NCBI GenBank assembly: GCA_964030785.1
Contig: OZ034969.1
Location: forward strand, 31,979,601-32,043,600
Reading direction: 5' to 3'
DNA: 64,000 bases
From: Siderastrea siderea
Lineage: Eukaryota; Cnidaria; Anthozoa; Scleractinia; Rhizangiidae
The notes under the pieces: generated by a model
Databases searched by the model: none
Seen by the model: only the letters and a program-made list of their open reading frames with translations
Told to the model about the DNA's origin: nothing
Translations under genes and position numbers: made by a program
Shown: piece by piece, positions 47,902 to 54,783 of the stretch
Numbering within the stretch: position 1 is the stretch's first letter
Layout of the letters: each line of letters starts with the position of its first letter

Positions 47902-48479
47902 TTAATCATATTTCGTGCCATCCAATGACCCCATTGTCTCTCATTATAAGGAACAGAATCCAAAGCTTTGACCATTTTCCTGTCGGCTTTGTTTTTGCAT
48001 TTTTTATCGTCTCTGCAAACCGAATAATCGACATCGTGTTGCATCGACACGGCATCAGTTCTGCCGGTTGGTTTGTCAAAAATCTCGAGAATCTCTCCCG
48101 TTTTTGGATCCCATCTCACCTGATTTTCAAGATCGTTGTATGGACCTGTGTATTTGTGTCCTGGAAGAGTCCAGCCACCTTTTGGTTTAGGGAGTTTTCC
48201 AATGGCTTTATGTATATCTAAACTTCCACCACCCAAATCCTTTCTGTCGGTTTTATACTTTCTATTTGGTCTGATTTTAGTGGATAATTGATCAAGCATC
48301 TCTGATCCTGTTTTTTGAATGAAAGGAGTTGCTCTTTCCAAAGCATAATCGAGAGCCTTTTTCTGCAGTTTTGGGTTTCTCAAGGCTTCTGATCCATAAT
48401 ATCTTCCCATTTCAACTGCTTTTTTTCCAAGCCAAGGAATACCGTGATGAATTAACATATCAGTACCAGTGGATGCCAT
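47868..48479 (-). CDS. Parvovirus-type phospholipase A2 domain protein
   Basis: The 203 residues have a basic, helical N-terminal half (to about 80), then a PLA2 fold: Ca2+-loop motif YTGPYNDL at 110-117 (third Gly replaced by Tyr compared with the common GPG) and catalytic QHDVDY with His148-Asp149. In parvoviruses and adintovirus-like elements such domains are capsid-borne and breach endosomal membranes. The C-terminus stops at TGA directly after a slippery heptamer, with the integrase frame continuing at -1. The ATG lacks the AT-rich start context of other genes in this element; a GC-rich hairpin lies just upstream (48492-48511). Confidence 0.85.
   Translation of the reverse strand: MASTGTDMLIHHGIPWLGKKAVEMGRYYGSEALRNPKLQKKALDYALERATPFIQKTGSEMLDQLSTKIRPNRKYKTDRKDLGGGSLDIHKAIGKLPKPKGGWTLPGHKYTGPYNDLENQVRWDPKTGEILEIFDKPTGRTDAVSMQHDVDYSVCRDDKKCKNKADRKMVKALDSVPYNERQWGHWMARNMINTKQKLGLGLN
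47871..47877 (-). promoter_or_regulatory. Candidate -1 ribosomal frameshift site T TTA AAC at the PLA2 stop
   Basis: In the PLA2 frame the codons are GGT TTA AAC TGA, so a canonical X XXY YYZ heptamer sits in the correct phase directly before the stop. A -1 slip continues with CTG AAA into the integrase frame. Six bases downstream a possible structure begins: GTGAAG (47855-47850) can pair with CTTCAC (47797-47792), with an adjoining CCG/CGG pairing. The heptamer and phase are seen; the structure and function are inference. Confidence 0.6.
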
Positions 48480-48514
48480 CGTATTCAGAATGCCCGCCCC
48501 TTCAGACGGGCTAA

Positions 48515-48667
48515 TTAGTTTCCCGTTTGTTTCACGAATCTAGTTTTAGTTATTCCACATTCAGCACATGTGCAAAAGAACATTAGTCGACCGTTTTTTG
48601 CATATTTATATCCTGAGGGTTCAACGCACTCAGTTTCTTTTCTTTGTTTTACGCAATACGTTTTCAT
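48515..48667 (-). CDS. 50-residue zinc-ribbon protein (DUF5679-like), overlapping the protease 3' end
   Basis: A 51-codon frame starts at an ATG in TAAATG context inside the protease gene and ends 35 bases before PLA2. It has YCVKQ, TEC, then KNGRLMFFCTCAECGITKTRF, matching small zinc ribbons found in many large DNA viruses and Polintons. The usual first CxxC knuckle reads CVKQ here, so one zinc ligand is replaced; another Cys (TEC) might substitute. Its conserved core, spacing and start context argue it is real. Confidence 0.75.
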   Translation of the reverse strand: MKTYCVKQRKETECVEPSGYKYAKNGRLMFFCTCAECGITKTRFVKQTGN

Positions 48668-49244
48668 TTACAATATGGTGGGAAATTTTTTCAAAATATC
48701 TTTCAATGAATCTCTCATTTTTCATGGTATCATTGACATCAAAGACTTGCAAAAGGTCGAAATACGATGAACCTTTATTCATCTCATTCAAAAAGTATAA
48801 ACAAAAATATCCGCAAGTGGTCGTACCCAAATCTTGTATCTGGTTATTTTGATGAATCAGAGTGAGATTCTTTTTCTCTGCATGATTCACAATTTCTTGA
48901 AATGGTGGCAACCCAAAACTGTCGAAATAATTGATTCTCCCATCCTTTACAAATGTTGCGACCCAATGACTTCCACTCATGTACGACGGCTCAAGATTGT
49001 AAATGAAAAACGCCATTTTGTGGTTGTGTGGAACAGTTTGTTCTCTTGATAAAACACCACCTTTGTCAATTGGAATTCCGAGATGGCGACACCATTTTAT
49101 CAAATCGTGATTGCTCAATGGCACATCTTTGAGGAATTTCAAAGAATTGATCCCAACAGTGGAATCCCTTTGAATGGACTGTTTTTCCCAAGGAGCAACC
49201 CTTCCCCCGACTTTTTTTTTTTCCCTCCACCAAAGTTTTCCCAT
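48630..49244 (-). CDS. Adenain-like (Ulp1-type) cysteine protease
   Basis: Catalytic residues of the adenovirus protease family are in order: His93 (GSHWVATF), Asp108 (YFDSFG), Gln near 135 (NNQIQD) and Cys144 (TTTCGYFCL). The family domain begins around residue 41 (VPLSNHDLIKW). The first 35 codons overlap the end of the upstream capsid-associated gene in the -1 frame, and the ATG at 49244 lacks the usual start context. The protease may therefore be translated from its own ATG or by frameshifting at an A-run. It should process capsid precursors during maturation. Confidence 0.9.
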   Translation of the reverse strand: MGKLWWREKKKVGGRVAPWEKQSIQRDSTVGINSLKFLKDVPLSNHDLIKWCRHLGIPIDKGGVLSREQTVPHNHKMAFFIYNLEPSYMSGSHWVATFVKDGRINYFDSFGLPPFQEIVNHAEKKNLTLIHQNNQIQDLGTTTCGYFCLYFLNEMNKGSSYFDLLQVFDVNDTMKNERFIERYFEKISHHIVNENVLRKTKKRN

Positions 49245-49951
49245 GTTCCATAAAATGGAGGCGGTGGTTGATATATTCCCATTCTGGGAGCCGATCCACC
49301 ATCTTTCTTGAGTGGTGGTGGTGGTTTTCCAATTCTTGGAACTCCTCCTGAACCTCCCACCATCTTTTTGAAAGCTTCGAGAGCGAGTGGAACACCGATC
49401 GACGCAAGAAGGGTGCCGAGAAAACCACCAGTTTGTTTTTTTGTTGGTTTTATATGAACACTGGAACCGGTTTGGATTGCATTGATAATATCTCTTTTCT
49501 GTTTTTCACTCAAAAGATGTTTATTTGCAATGAGTTGATCTATTTTAGAATTTGGAATGAGAAAACCACCAGTTTGTGAACCACCGGATATCTTTTTAAC
49601 GACTTGAGATGCCCCTTCGGAAGCAACACCGGCGAGAGCCGATAATCCCAGTGTTTTTGCCAATGTCGGTCCGAAAGTTCGACCGAGTGACAAGATTGAA
49701 CTCAAAAGTGAACCACCGACCTGTTTTCTGATATTGGTCTTGGCCAGTTTTATTTCCATTCCTTTATTCATATTGCGGTTCTTTTCCAACCTTTTAACGA
49801 TCGTTGAAGGAACAAGAAGAGTATCACTTCCGCTGAGAGCATCATTTTTCAACCTCAGTTTGATTGTTTCACGGTTGTGAAAAGCTTTACTAAGTTTCAT
49901 TTTCTGAAAATCAGAAAGTGTGACATTTATTTCGTATAGTTCTGTAGACAT
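49139..49951 (-). CDS. Capsid-associated membrane-active protein (pX/pVI-like), Gly/Pro-rich
   Basis: 270 residues. The N-terminal domain (1-60, INVTLSDFQKMKLSKAFHNRE) is shared with the neighbour at 50013-50468. A glycine-rich hydrophobic helix region follows (80-120, GGSLLSSILSLGRTFGPTLAK), then a second hydrophobic segment (GGFLGTLLASIGVPLALEAF, about 175-195), proline-rich linkers and a C-terminal motif GLLLGKNSPFKGIPLLGSIL. Such hydrophobic/amphipathic minor proteins in Polintons are considered analogues of adenoviral pVI/pX. The last 106 bases overlap the protease in the -1 frame and include ten consecutive A residues (A AAA AAG phase). Confidence 0.75.
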   Translation of the reverse strand: MSTELYEINVTLSDFQKMKLSKAFHNRETIKLRLKNDALSGSDTLLVPSTIVKRLEKNRNMNKGMEIKLAKTNIRKQVGGSLLSSILSLGRTFGPTLAKTLGLSALAGVASEGASQVVKKISGGSQTGGFLIPNSKIDQLIANKHLLSEKQKRDIINAIQTGSSVHIKPTKKQTGGFLGTLLASIGVPLALEAFKKMVGGSGGVPRIGKPPPPLKKDGGSAPRMGIYQPPPPFYGTWENFGGGKKKKSGEGLLLGKNSPFKGIPLLGSIL

Positions 49952-50012
49952 TTTATTTTATTGATGAAAATAAAATAAATTCACGATTTTTTCGAATCAA
50001 ACAATCATGAGT

Positions 50013-50468
50013 TCAATGGCAGTCGGCACCACATTCAATCAGTTTTTCTATATTCCGAGTGACAGAATCTTTTGTTAAGTCAGTTATTAATGAATAATCC
50101 AAAAATATTTCCATTCCTTTATACTCATACTCATTCTTTCGTTTACTTTCCAACCTTTCAACAACCGTTGGATGAAAAAGAAGACAATAATTTTCCATCC
50201 TTTCATCGGCCGTTGAATTTACAAAAAGAGTACCATTTTCCAACCTTTCAATGAAAGTTGATTTATCAAGAATAGTATCACTTCCGTTGGGGGCATCATC
50301 TTTCATCCTTTTTAATGACTTTGAAGGAACAAGAAGAGTATCACTTCCTCTGAGGGCATCATTTTTCAACCTCAGTAAGATTTTTTCACGGTTGTGAAAA
50401 GCTTTACAAATTTTTTCTTTCTGATACTTTGAAAGTGTGACATTTATTTCATGTAGTTCTGTATCCAT
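50013..50468 (-). CDS. Chimeric duplicate: pX-like N-terminus joined to a decayed MCP tail
   Basis: 151 residues. Residues 1-40 closely match the N-terminus of the next gene (INVTLSKYQKEKICKAFHNRE). A degenerate four-fold repeat follows (RLKNDALRGSDTLL..., RMKDDAPNGSDTIL..., RLENGTLF..., RMENYCLLF...). Residues about 130-151 (KDSVTRNIEKLIECGAD) align in the same frame with the MCP C-terminal region (KESVTRDPKQLI...APAAD). The sequence past the stop also resembles the MCP 3' flank. This indicates a roughly 500-bp tandem duplication spanning the MCP end and the start of the neighbour. It lacks the membrane-active segments. Function is unknown and may be lost. Confidence 0.75.
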   Translation of the reverse strand: MDTELHEINVTLSKYQKEKICKAFHNREKILLRLKNDALRGSDTLLVPSKSLKRMKDDAPNGSDTILDKSTFIERLENGTLFVNSTADERMENYCLLFHPTVVERLESKRKNEYEYKGMEIFLDYSLITDLTKDSVTRNIEKLIECGADCH

Positions 50469-50496
50469 TTATTTTATTTCAACGAAATAAAATAAA
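50468..50496 (-). terminator. 13-bp hairpin between MCP and the duplicate gene
   Basis: TTTATTTTATTTC and its exact inverse around a 3-base loop, placed between the MCP stop (50515) and the next ATG (50468). A second small CGAA/TTCG stem lies next to it. Possible transcript-end or leader signal. Confidence 0.5.
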
Positions 50497-50514
50497 TTCA
50501 CGAATTTTTTCGAA

Positions 50515-51804
50515 TCAAACAATCATGAGTTCATTTCCAACCTTGTTGACAATGATCTCATTTTTGTAAAATACAATAGCATGAGCTCTCACATCGGCTG
50601 CCGGCGCCACATTCAATCTGTAGTTCAAAATCAGTTGTTTTGGATCCCTTGTGACAGACTCTTTTTGATAAGTGAGATCGAAATAAACAAGACCGTAAAT
50701 TGATGTGAAATTGTGAATGTTCAACTGCGTTCCTGTTTTCACATCATTCTTTCTGAAAGCATAAGACATTAAATCGTTGAAGATTCTTGATTTCGAATCT
50801 GCATCATACTCCAATTCAGGATAAAAAGTACTGTTTCCATACTCCAAACGACACGATGCAAGAGAGCTATTGGTATCGGCTGCATTCAGCTTGAAAGTAT
50901 CAAAAATGAAGGGGGTCCTTTCGGATTCCTCATTGTTAGGACCATTGGTTCTCTGCAGATAAATGAATACATGTTCAACATTGTCGATGGCCGGACTAAT
51001 TTGAAACATGTTTTGGACAGCTCTTGTATTCGCACTCTGAATATACATGTCTTTCATATACATCCATTTGGTCGGTTTGAGAAAATCTTCCACAAATTCG
51101 CTGTAAACACTATCTTTCGGGACTATTTTTGGAAGCCAAAGATAAAATCTTGTGACGACAACTCTTCCATCATCTGCACCGGCCGCTTTGTGAATCAATT
51201 CATCATCATCATTCAAGTCCAGTTCGAAAGTGAGCTGCATTGGAGGTAGCATTTTGTCTTCCAATTCCTCAAAGAAACTATATCTATTCAATGGAATGAT
51301 CTCATTCACGCTTCTCGGTCCTCCACCACCATTGTTCTGTCTTGCCTGAGTTAAAAGTCGCCTTTGTTCAAAACCAGAATTCGTATTTGCCGTTGAATTT
51401 TCCGTGTCAAGATACCAAAAACTATTTTTTGCCACCGATCTGCTATAATCATCGCCGTATTCCAACAAATTTTTGACATTCACAACTCTGTGAATATTGT
51501 CACTATCATAAACTATTTTACCGGCAGATTTAATGACCATATGCCTGATGAGAGAATGTGACCCATTGATCATTGAAATTCGATCGGCCGCCGCAAAACC
51601 CGATCCGTCGGCTTTCTTTTGAAGTTCTTTTGTCACCTCAAAATACCCGTTGAAATAATCGAAAAGGGTGGATCTGTCCGTTATTGTAAATTTATATCCT
51701 GTTTTCTTTTGAGAATTATCGTTTCCGGGTTGTTCGATGATATTGTCAAGAGAGAATCTAACCAGTTCATATCTTTGTACTTTATCACTTGTTCTGAAAG
51801 TCAT
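50515..51804 (-). CDS. Major capsid protein, double jelly roll
   Basis: 429 residues, fitting Polinton MCPs. It opens with MTFRTSDKVQRYELVRFSL and contains the LPPMQLTFELDLNDDDELI segment between the two barrels and FHFTSIYGL-like strands in the second (HNFTSIYGLVYFDL). Beta-rich with long loops and no signal peptide. Position between a pX-like gene and penton-cluster genes matches Polinton order. It should form trimeric capsomers of an icosahedral shell. Identification rests on size, context and general pattern rather than a single motif. Confidence 0.85.
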   Translation of the reverse strand: MTFRTSDKVQRYELVRFSLDNIIEQPGNDNSQKKTGYKFTITDRSTLFDYFNGYFEVTKELQKKADGSGFAAADRISMINGSHSLIRHMVIKSAGKIVYDSDNIHRVVNVKNLLEYGDDYSRSVAKNSFWYLDTENSTANTNSGFEQRRLLTQARQNNGGGGPRSVNEIIPLNRYSFFEELEDKMLPPMQLTFELDLNDDDELIHKAAGADDGRVVVTRFYLWLPKIVPKDSVYSEFVEDFLKPTKWMYMKDMYIQSANTRAVQNMFQISPAIDNVEHVFIYLQRTNGPNNEESERTPFIFDTFKLNAADTNSSLASCRLEYGNSTFYPELEYDADSKSRIFNDLMSYAFRKNDVKTGTQLNIHNFTSIYGLVYFDLTYQKESVTRDPKQLILNYRLNVAPAADVRAHAIVFYKNEIIVNKVGNELMIV

Positions 51805-52230
51805 TTATATCAATGAAACTTTTTTTTGTTTTTTTTTTTTATACCCCTCTCCAGAAATCATTCTATTCAACAATACGTTGTAATCTTCTTGTTTTGGAAT
51901 TTGTTTTCCGGAAACCAATCCGTCCAATATTGCATCAAAATCTTTTCCTTTTTGTTTCTTTGTCGCTTTGGGATTTTTTTTCTGAAGGTCTTTTATGAAA
52001 AGATGGCCAGATTTTTCAGCAATTTTTTCAACAACTTTTTTACCAAGTTTGTCGCCGGCACTTTCTATTCCTGATTTCAAAGCTTTTTTAGCAATGGGTT
52101 TTAAAACTTTATTCATAATCATTTTAACAGGTTTGAAAATATTGTCCACAATCAAACCTGATCCTATGTGTTTGTAAACAAATTTGCCAAGACTTGGATG
52201 ATAAATTCTTTTGTAATCATTCACGATCAT
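51805..52230 (-). CDS. Basic amphipathic minor capsid protein (pX/pVI-like)
   Basis: 141 residues. A short head (YHPSLGKFVYKHIGSG) is followed by a long Lys/Ala/Ile-rich amphipathic stretch (about 28-75, KPIAKKALKSGIESAGDKLG) suited to membrane or DNA contact. The C-terminus is strongly basic (YKKKKQKK). The stop codon abuts the MCP start with no gap. In Polintons, proteins of this type between penton and MCP are treated as adenoviral pVI/pX analogues. The role is by context and composition. Confidence 0.65.
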   Translation of the reverse strand: MIVNDYKRIYHPSLGKFVYKHIGSGLIVDNIFKPVKMIMNKVLKPIAKKALKSGIESAGDKLGKKVVEKIAEKSGHLFIKDLQKKNPKATKKQKGKDFDAILDGLVSGKQIPKQEDYNVLLNRMISGEGYKKKKQKKVSLI

Positions 52231-52238
52231 TTTTATAA

Positions 52239-53003
52239 TTAACCGTTATTTTTTTTTTCTCTCAAAATCAGAGAAAATGATGTATCAGCGTCGTTTAAAT
52301 CAATAATTCGTCGTTTTCCATCGGTAATGTAAATCCGCAGGGTGTGTATCATGTACTTATTAACTGGGTAATATTGAACTCTCAATGGCTCCTTGGTGAA
52401 AGCATAAGATGGTTGCAAATCATTTGTTCCAAATGTGTAAATAATATCCGTTTCATGTTCATCAACAAGACTCTCCGAAATGAGATCACAATGTATGTTC
52501 AAAATCTCTGTATCTTGACTGAGATTTGGTGTGTAGTCGCCATTACTTGAACTGGTTAAAATTCGTTTGTTGAAGCCAATCAGATCGCCAAAATTTGATG
52601 TTGTCAGGTCCAGTTGGTAGTTTGTTGCAAGATTTACTGTTGTTTTGAAAGTCGTGTTGTTGAATTGCAATGTAATTGGATACGTGGTCGAGCTTGAAGT
52701 TGTTATTTTTGTCTGTTGCTTGATAAAATCATTGAAACTGACGTAATTCCATGTGCCCGGTGGGAATGTAATATCTTTCCAAGTTTTTCCACCATCTGAA
52801 GAGTATTTTATTTTTTGGTTGTTCAACTCTGATGTGATATTGAACCATGTGAAAGACATGGATATAATTCGACCTAAACCGAGTTCATATTGCCTGTTCG
52901 GATCAAGTATTATTGGCTGATTATATCTGATTGTGAAATCGCTGGGCTTATTTTTTGTTTGTTTCTTGACGTTGTGAGAGGATAATACCAATGTTGTTTT
53001 CAT
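52239..53003 (-). CDS. Penton (minor capsid) protein, single jelly roll
   Basis: 254 residues rich in beta-strand sequence, starting TTLVLSSHNVKK and ending with TSFSLILREKK, the pattern expected of the Polinton penton. QYELGLGRIISMSFTWFNI in the N-terminal part resembles the conserved strand of this family. It should occupy the five-fold vertices. The ATG has the TAAATG context, six bases after the upstream stop. Confidence 0.8.
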   Translation of the reverse strand: MKTTLVLSSHNVKKQTKNKPSDFTIRYNQPIILDPNRQYELGLGRIISMSFTWFNITSELNNQKIKYSSDGGKTWKDITFPPGTWNYVSFNDFIKQQTKITTSSSTTYPITLQFNNTTFKTTVNLATNYQLDLTTSNFGDLIGFNKRILTSSSNGDYTPNLSQDTEILNIHCDLISESLVDEHETDIIYTFGTNDLQPSYAFTKEPLRVQYYPVNKYMIHTLRIYITDGKRRIIDLNDADTSFSLILREKKNNG

Positions 53004-53009
53004 TTATTT

Positions 53010-54002
53010 TTACATGAAAAAGTTTTTATAAATTTTGTTGTATTTATCCTTGCTGATTATGAAATTTCTCAATAAAATATCGAGAATGGCAACACCTGTG
53101 TTTCTGAGTTCAATGCTATTGTTTCCGGCATCAATCGATCCGACTATCAATCCCAATTTTTTGATGGCTTCTTCGGGATTGATGAAAACTGCGACGGCTT
53201 TTCCACCTCGTTTTGTTTTCTTTCCTTTGAGTCCGGAACCTTTGAAACTCTTCAACTTATTTTTGTTGAAATTGATATAATCGTTGAGAACTTTTCGAGC
53301 GTCGTCGATTACCTTTCTTCTGAATTGTGCCTCAGATTGGCTTATCAAACCTTTGTTCAACTGCTTTGTAATGTGTGTTTTGTAACCTGGAAGTTGTTGT
53401 CTTTTCTTGACCGCATTTTCGATTTTCTTTGACAAGAAAGAATGCCTTGTTTTTTCTGTCATATCTTCTCTTTCGAGTTGTGCTTCAATGTCATCATAAT
53501 TTGCCAATCCAAGTTCATCTAAAGTCTCATTTATTCTATCTTCTTCAAAAATCTCATAATCTGGAACTTCATCTTCTTCATATTCTGGGGGGTCTTCAAG
53601 TTGTTGCATATACTCAGGATTGACGTATATTTTCTTTTTTCCTGTTTCCAAATCTTTTAGAACATCATCATATGAGGGTGGTTTTGTAACAAGCTGTTTA
53701 GTATTTTCTGGTTCATGAAACAAATCTTCAAGATTGTAATCTGGTATTCCTTCATCATCTATATTGATACCATAATCTGGAACCTCTACTTTTTTCCTTT
53801 GAAACCGTCTTTTAAAAGGTTGAGGTTGAGGTTGCGTCAACTCCTTCAAACTGGATGTTATTGGTTTGAAAAGCTTCTCTGCTTCAACATCACTCATTGT
53901 ATCGGTTATTTTCTTTTGTTTTAGCGTTTCCCTGATAGTATTAACATCTTGACCTATTTTCGATCTTTTTTCAGCCATTTCTTTCCACTTGAGGAGACTC
54001 AT
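53010..54002 (-). CDS. Polinton structural protein with PPxY motifs (PY-type)
   Basis: 330 residues. The N-terminal region is coiled-coil-like (LLKWKEMAEKRSKIGQDVNTI), the middle is acidic and proline-rich, and the C-terminal region is basic then globular (KGSGLKGKKTKRGGKAVAVF...). It carries PPSY and PPEY, both PPxY late-domain motifs, in an acidic context. In several viruses PPxY recruits NEDD4-family ubiquitin ligases for entry or exit; adenoviral pVI uses one in entry. First gene of the leftward block, next to the divergent promoter region. Precise role unknown. Confidence 0.7.
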   Translation of the reverse strand: MSLLKWKEMAEKRSKIGQDVNTIRETLKQKKITDTMSDVEAEKLFKPITSSLKELTQPQPQPFKRRFQRKKVEVPDYGINIDDEGIPDYNLEDLFHEPENTKQLVTKPPSYDDVLKDLETGKKKIYVNPEYMQQLEDPPEYEEDEVPDYEIFEEDRINETLDELGLANYDDIEAQLEREDMTEKTRHSFLSKKIENAVKKRQQLPGYKTHITKQLNKGLISQSEAQFRRKVIDDARKVLNDYINFNKNKLKSFKGSGLKGKKTKRGGKAVAVFINPEEAIKKLGLIVGSIDAGNNSIELRNTGVAILDILLRNFIISKDKYNKIYKNFFM

Positions 54003-54126
54003 TTTATTTCATTGAAACAAAAAAATAATATTTTTTGTTTCAATTGAATATAAAAAAGCTCGCATAGCGTGTCGCATAGCGTGTCGCATAAAATTATTTA
54101 GAAAAATTCTGTTGTGAATTAATAAA
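54003..54126. promoter_or_regulatory. Divergent intergenic region between leftward and rightward gene blocks
   Basis: It contains a 13-bp perfect hairpin (TTGAAACAAAAAA, 54012-54024 with 54031-54043) and a GC-richer tandem repeat of GCATAGCGTGTC (54061-54090). It is the only place where transcription diverges, so promoters for both directions are expected here. Function is inferred from position. Confidence 0.55.
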
Positions 54127-54771
54127 ATGGAAATACCAAACTATGATGTGAAAGGTGATAAAGACAGTAATTTCACCCAATTATATCCTTTTATGCCAGA
54201 TAGATGCTTCAGAATGTTAATCTGCGCTCCTAGTGGAAGTGGTAAAACCAATCTTTTACTTCACATGATAAACAAACCCCTATTATTTTTTGATAAGATT
54301 TATCTATATGCTAAAAACTTGCAGCAAAACAAGTATCAATATTTGTTGAAAAAATTTGAACCTCTTTCGAAAAAATATGGTTATAATATCATTGAAGCTA
54401 GCAACGGTGAGATAATTCCTTTACCTAACATGGATGATGGAAACCAAAAGTTAATCATTTTCGATGATTACTTGAACACTGGAGTGAAAAATGATCGAGA
54501 AATACGAAACTATTTCACGAACTCTCGAAATAAAAATTGCAGCTGTATCTATCTGTCTCAGTCTTTTTACAATACAGACAAAACCATCAGATTAAACTGT
54601 TCCCATCACTGCATTTTCGATTTTCCAAGCAAGAATGAACAGAGTAGGATATGTCAAGAATTGAACGTTAAGAAAGACGACTACCTCTCAGCAACAAAAG
54701 AACCGTACACTTTTCTATATGTCGATAAGCCGCGAAAATTCAACGCAAAAAATTTCACTAAAATAATCTGA
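54127..54771 (+). CDS. Genome packaging ATPase (FtsK/HerA, A32-like)
   Basis: 214 residues, typical for the family. Walker A is CAPSGSGKTN (about 33-42), Walker B KLIIFDDYL (about 108-116), and the polar motif YLSQSFYN follows at about 142. The N-terminus MEIPNYDVKGDKD is typical. It should power DNA packaging into the capsid. The AATAAAATG start context and a 12-bp gap to the fibre gene suggest one transcription unit. Confidence 0.93.
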   Translation: MEIPNYDVKGDKDSNFTQLYPFMPDRCFRMLICAPSGSGKTNLLLHMINKPLLFFDKIYLYAKNLQQNKYQYLLKKFEPLSKKYGYNIIEASNGEIIPLPNMDDGNQKLIIFDDYLNTGVKNDREIRNYFTNSRNKNCSCIYLSQSFYNTDKTIRLNCSHHCIFDFPSKNEQSRICQELNVKKDDYLSATKEPYTFLYVDKPRKFNAKNFTKII

Positions 54772-54783
54772 AGATATAATAAA

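Noticed and set aside
49066..49428. 120-codon third frame over the protease/capsid-protein overlap
   Set aside because: The other two frames are clearly coding; this one has no family features.
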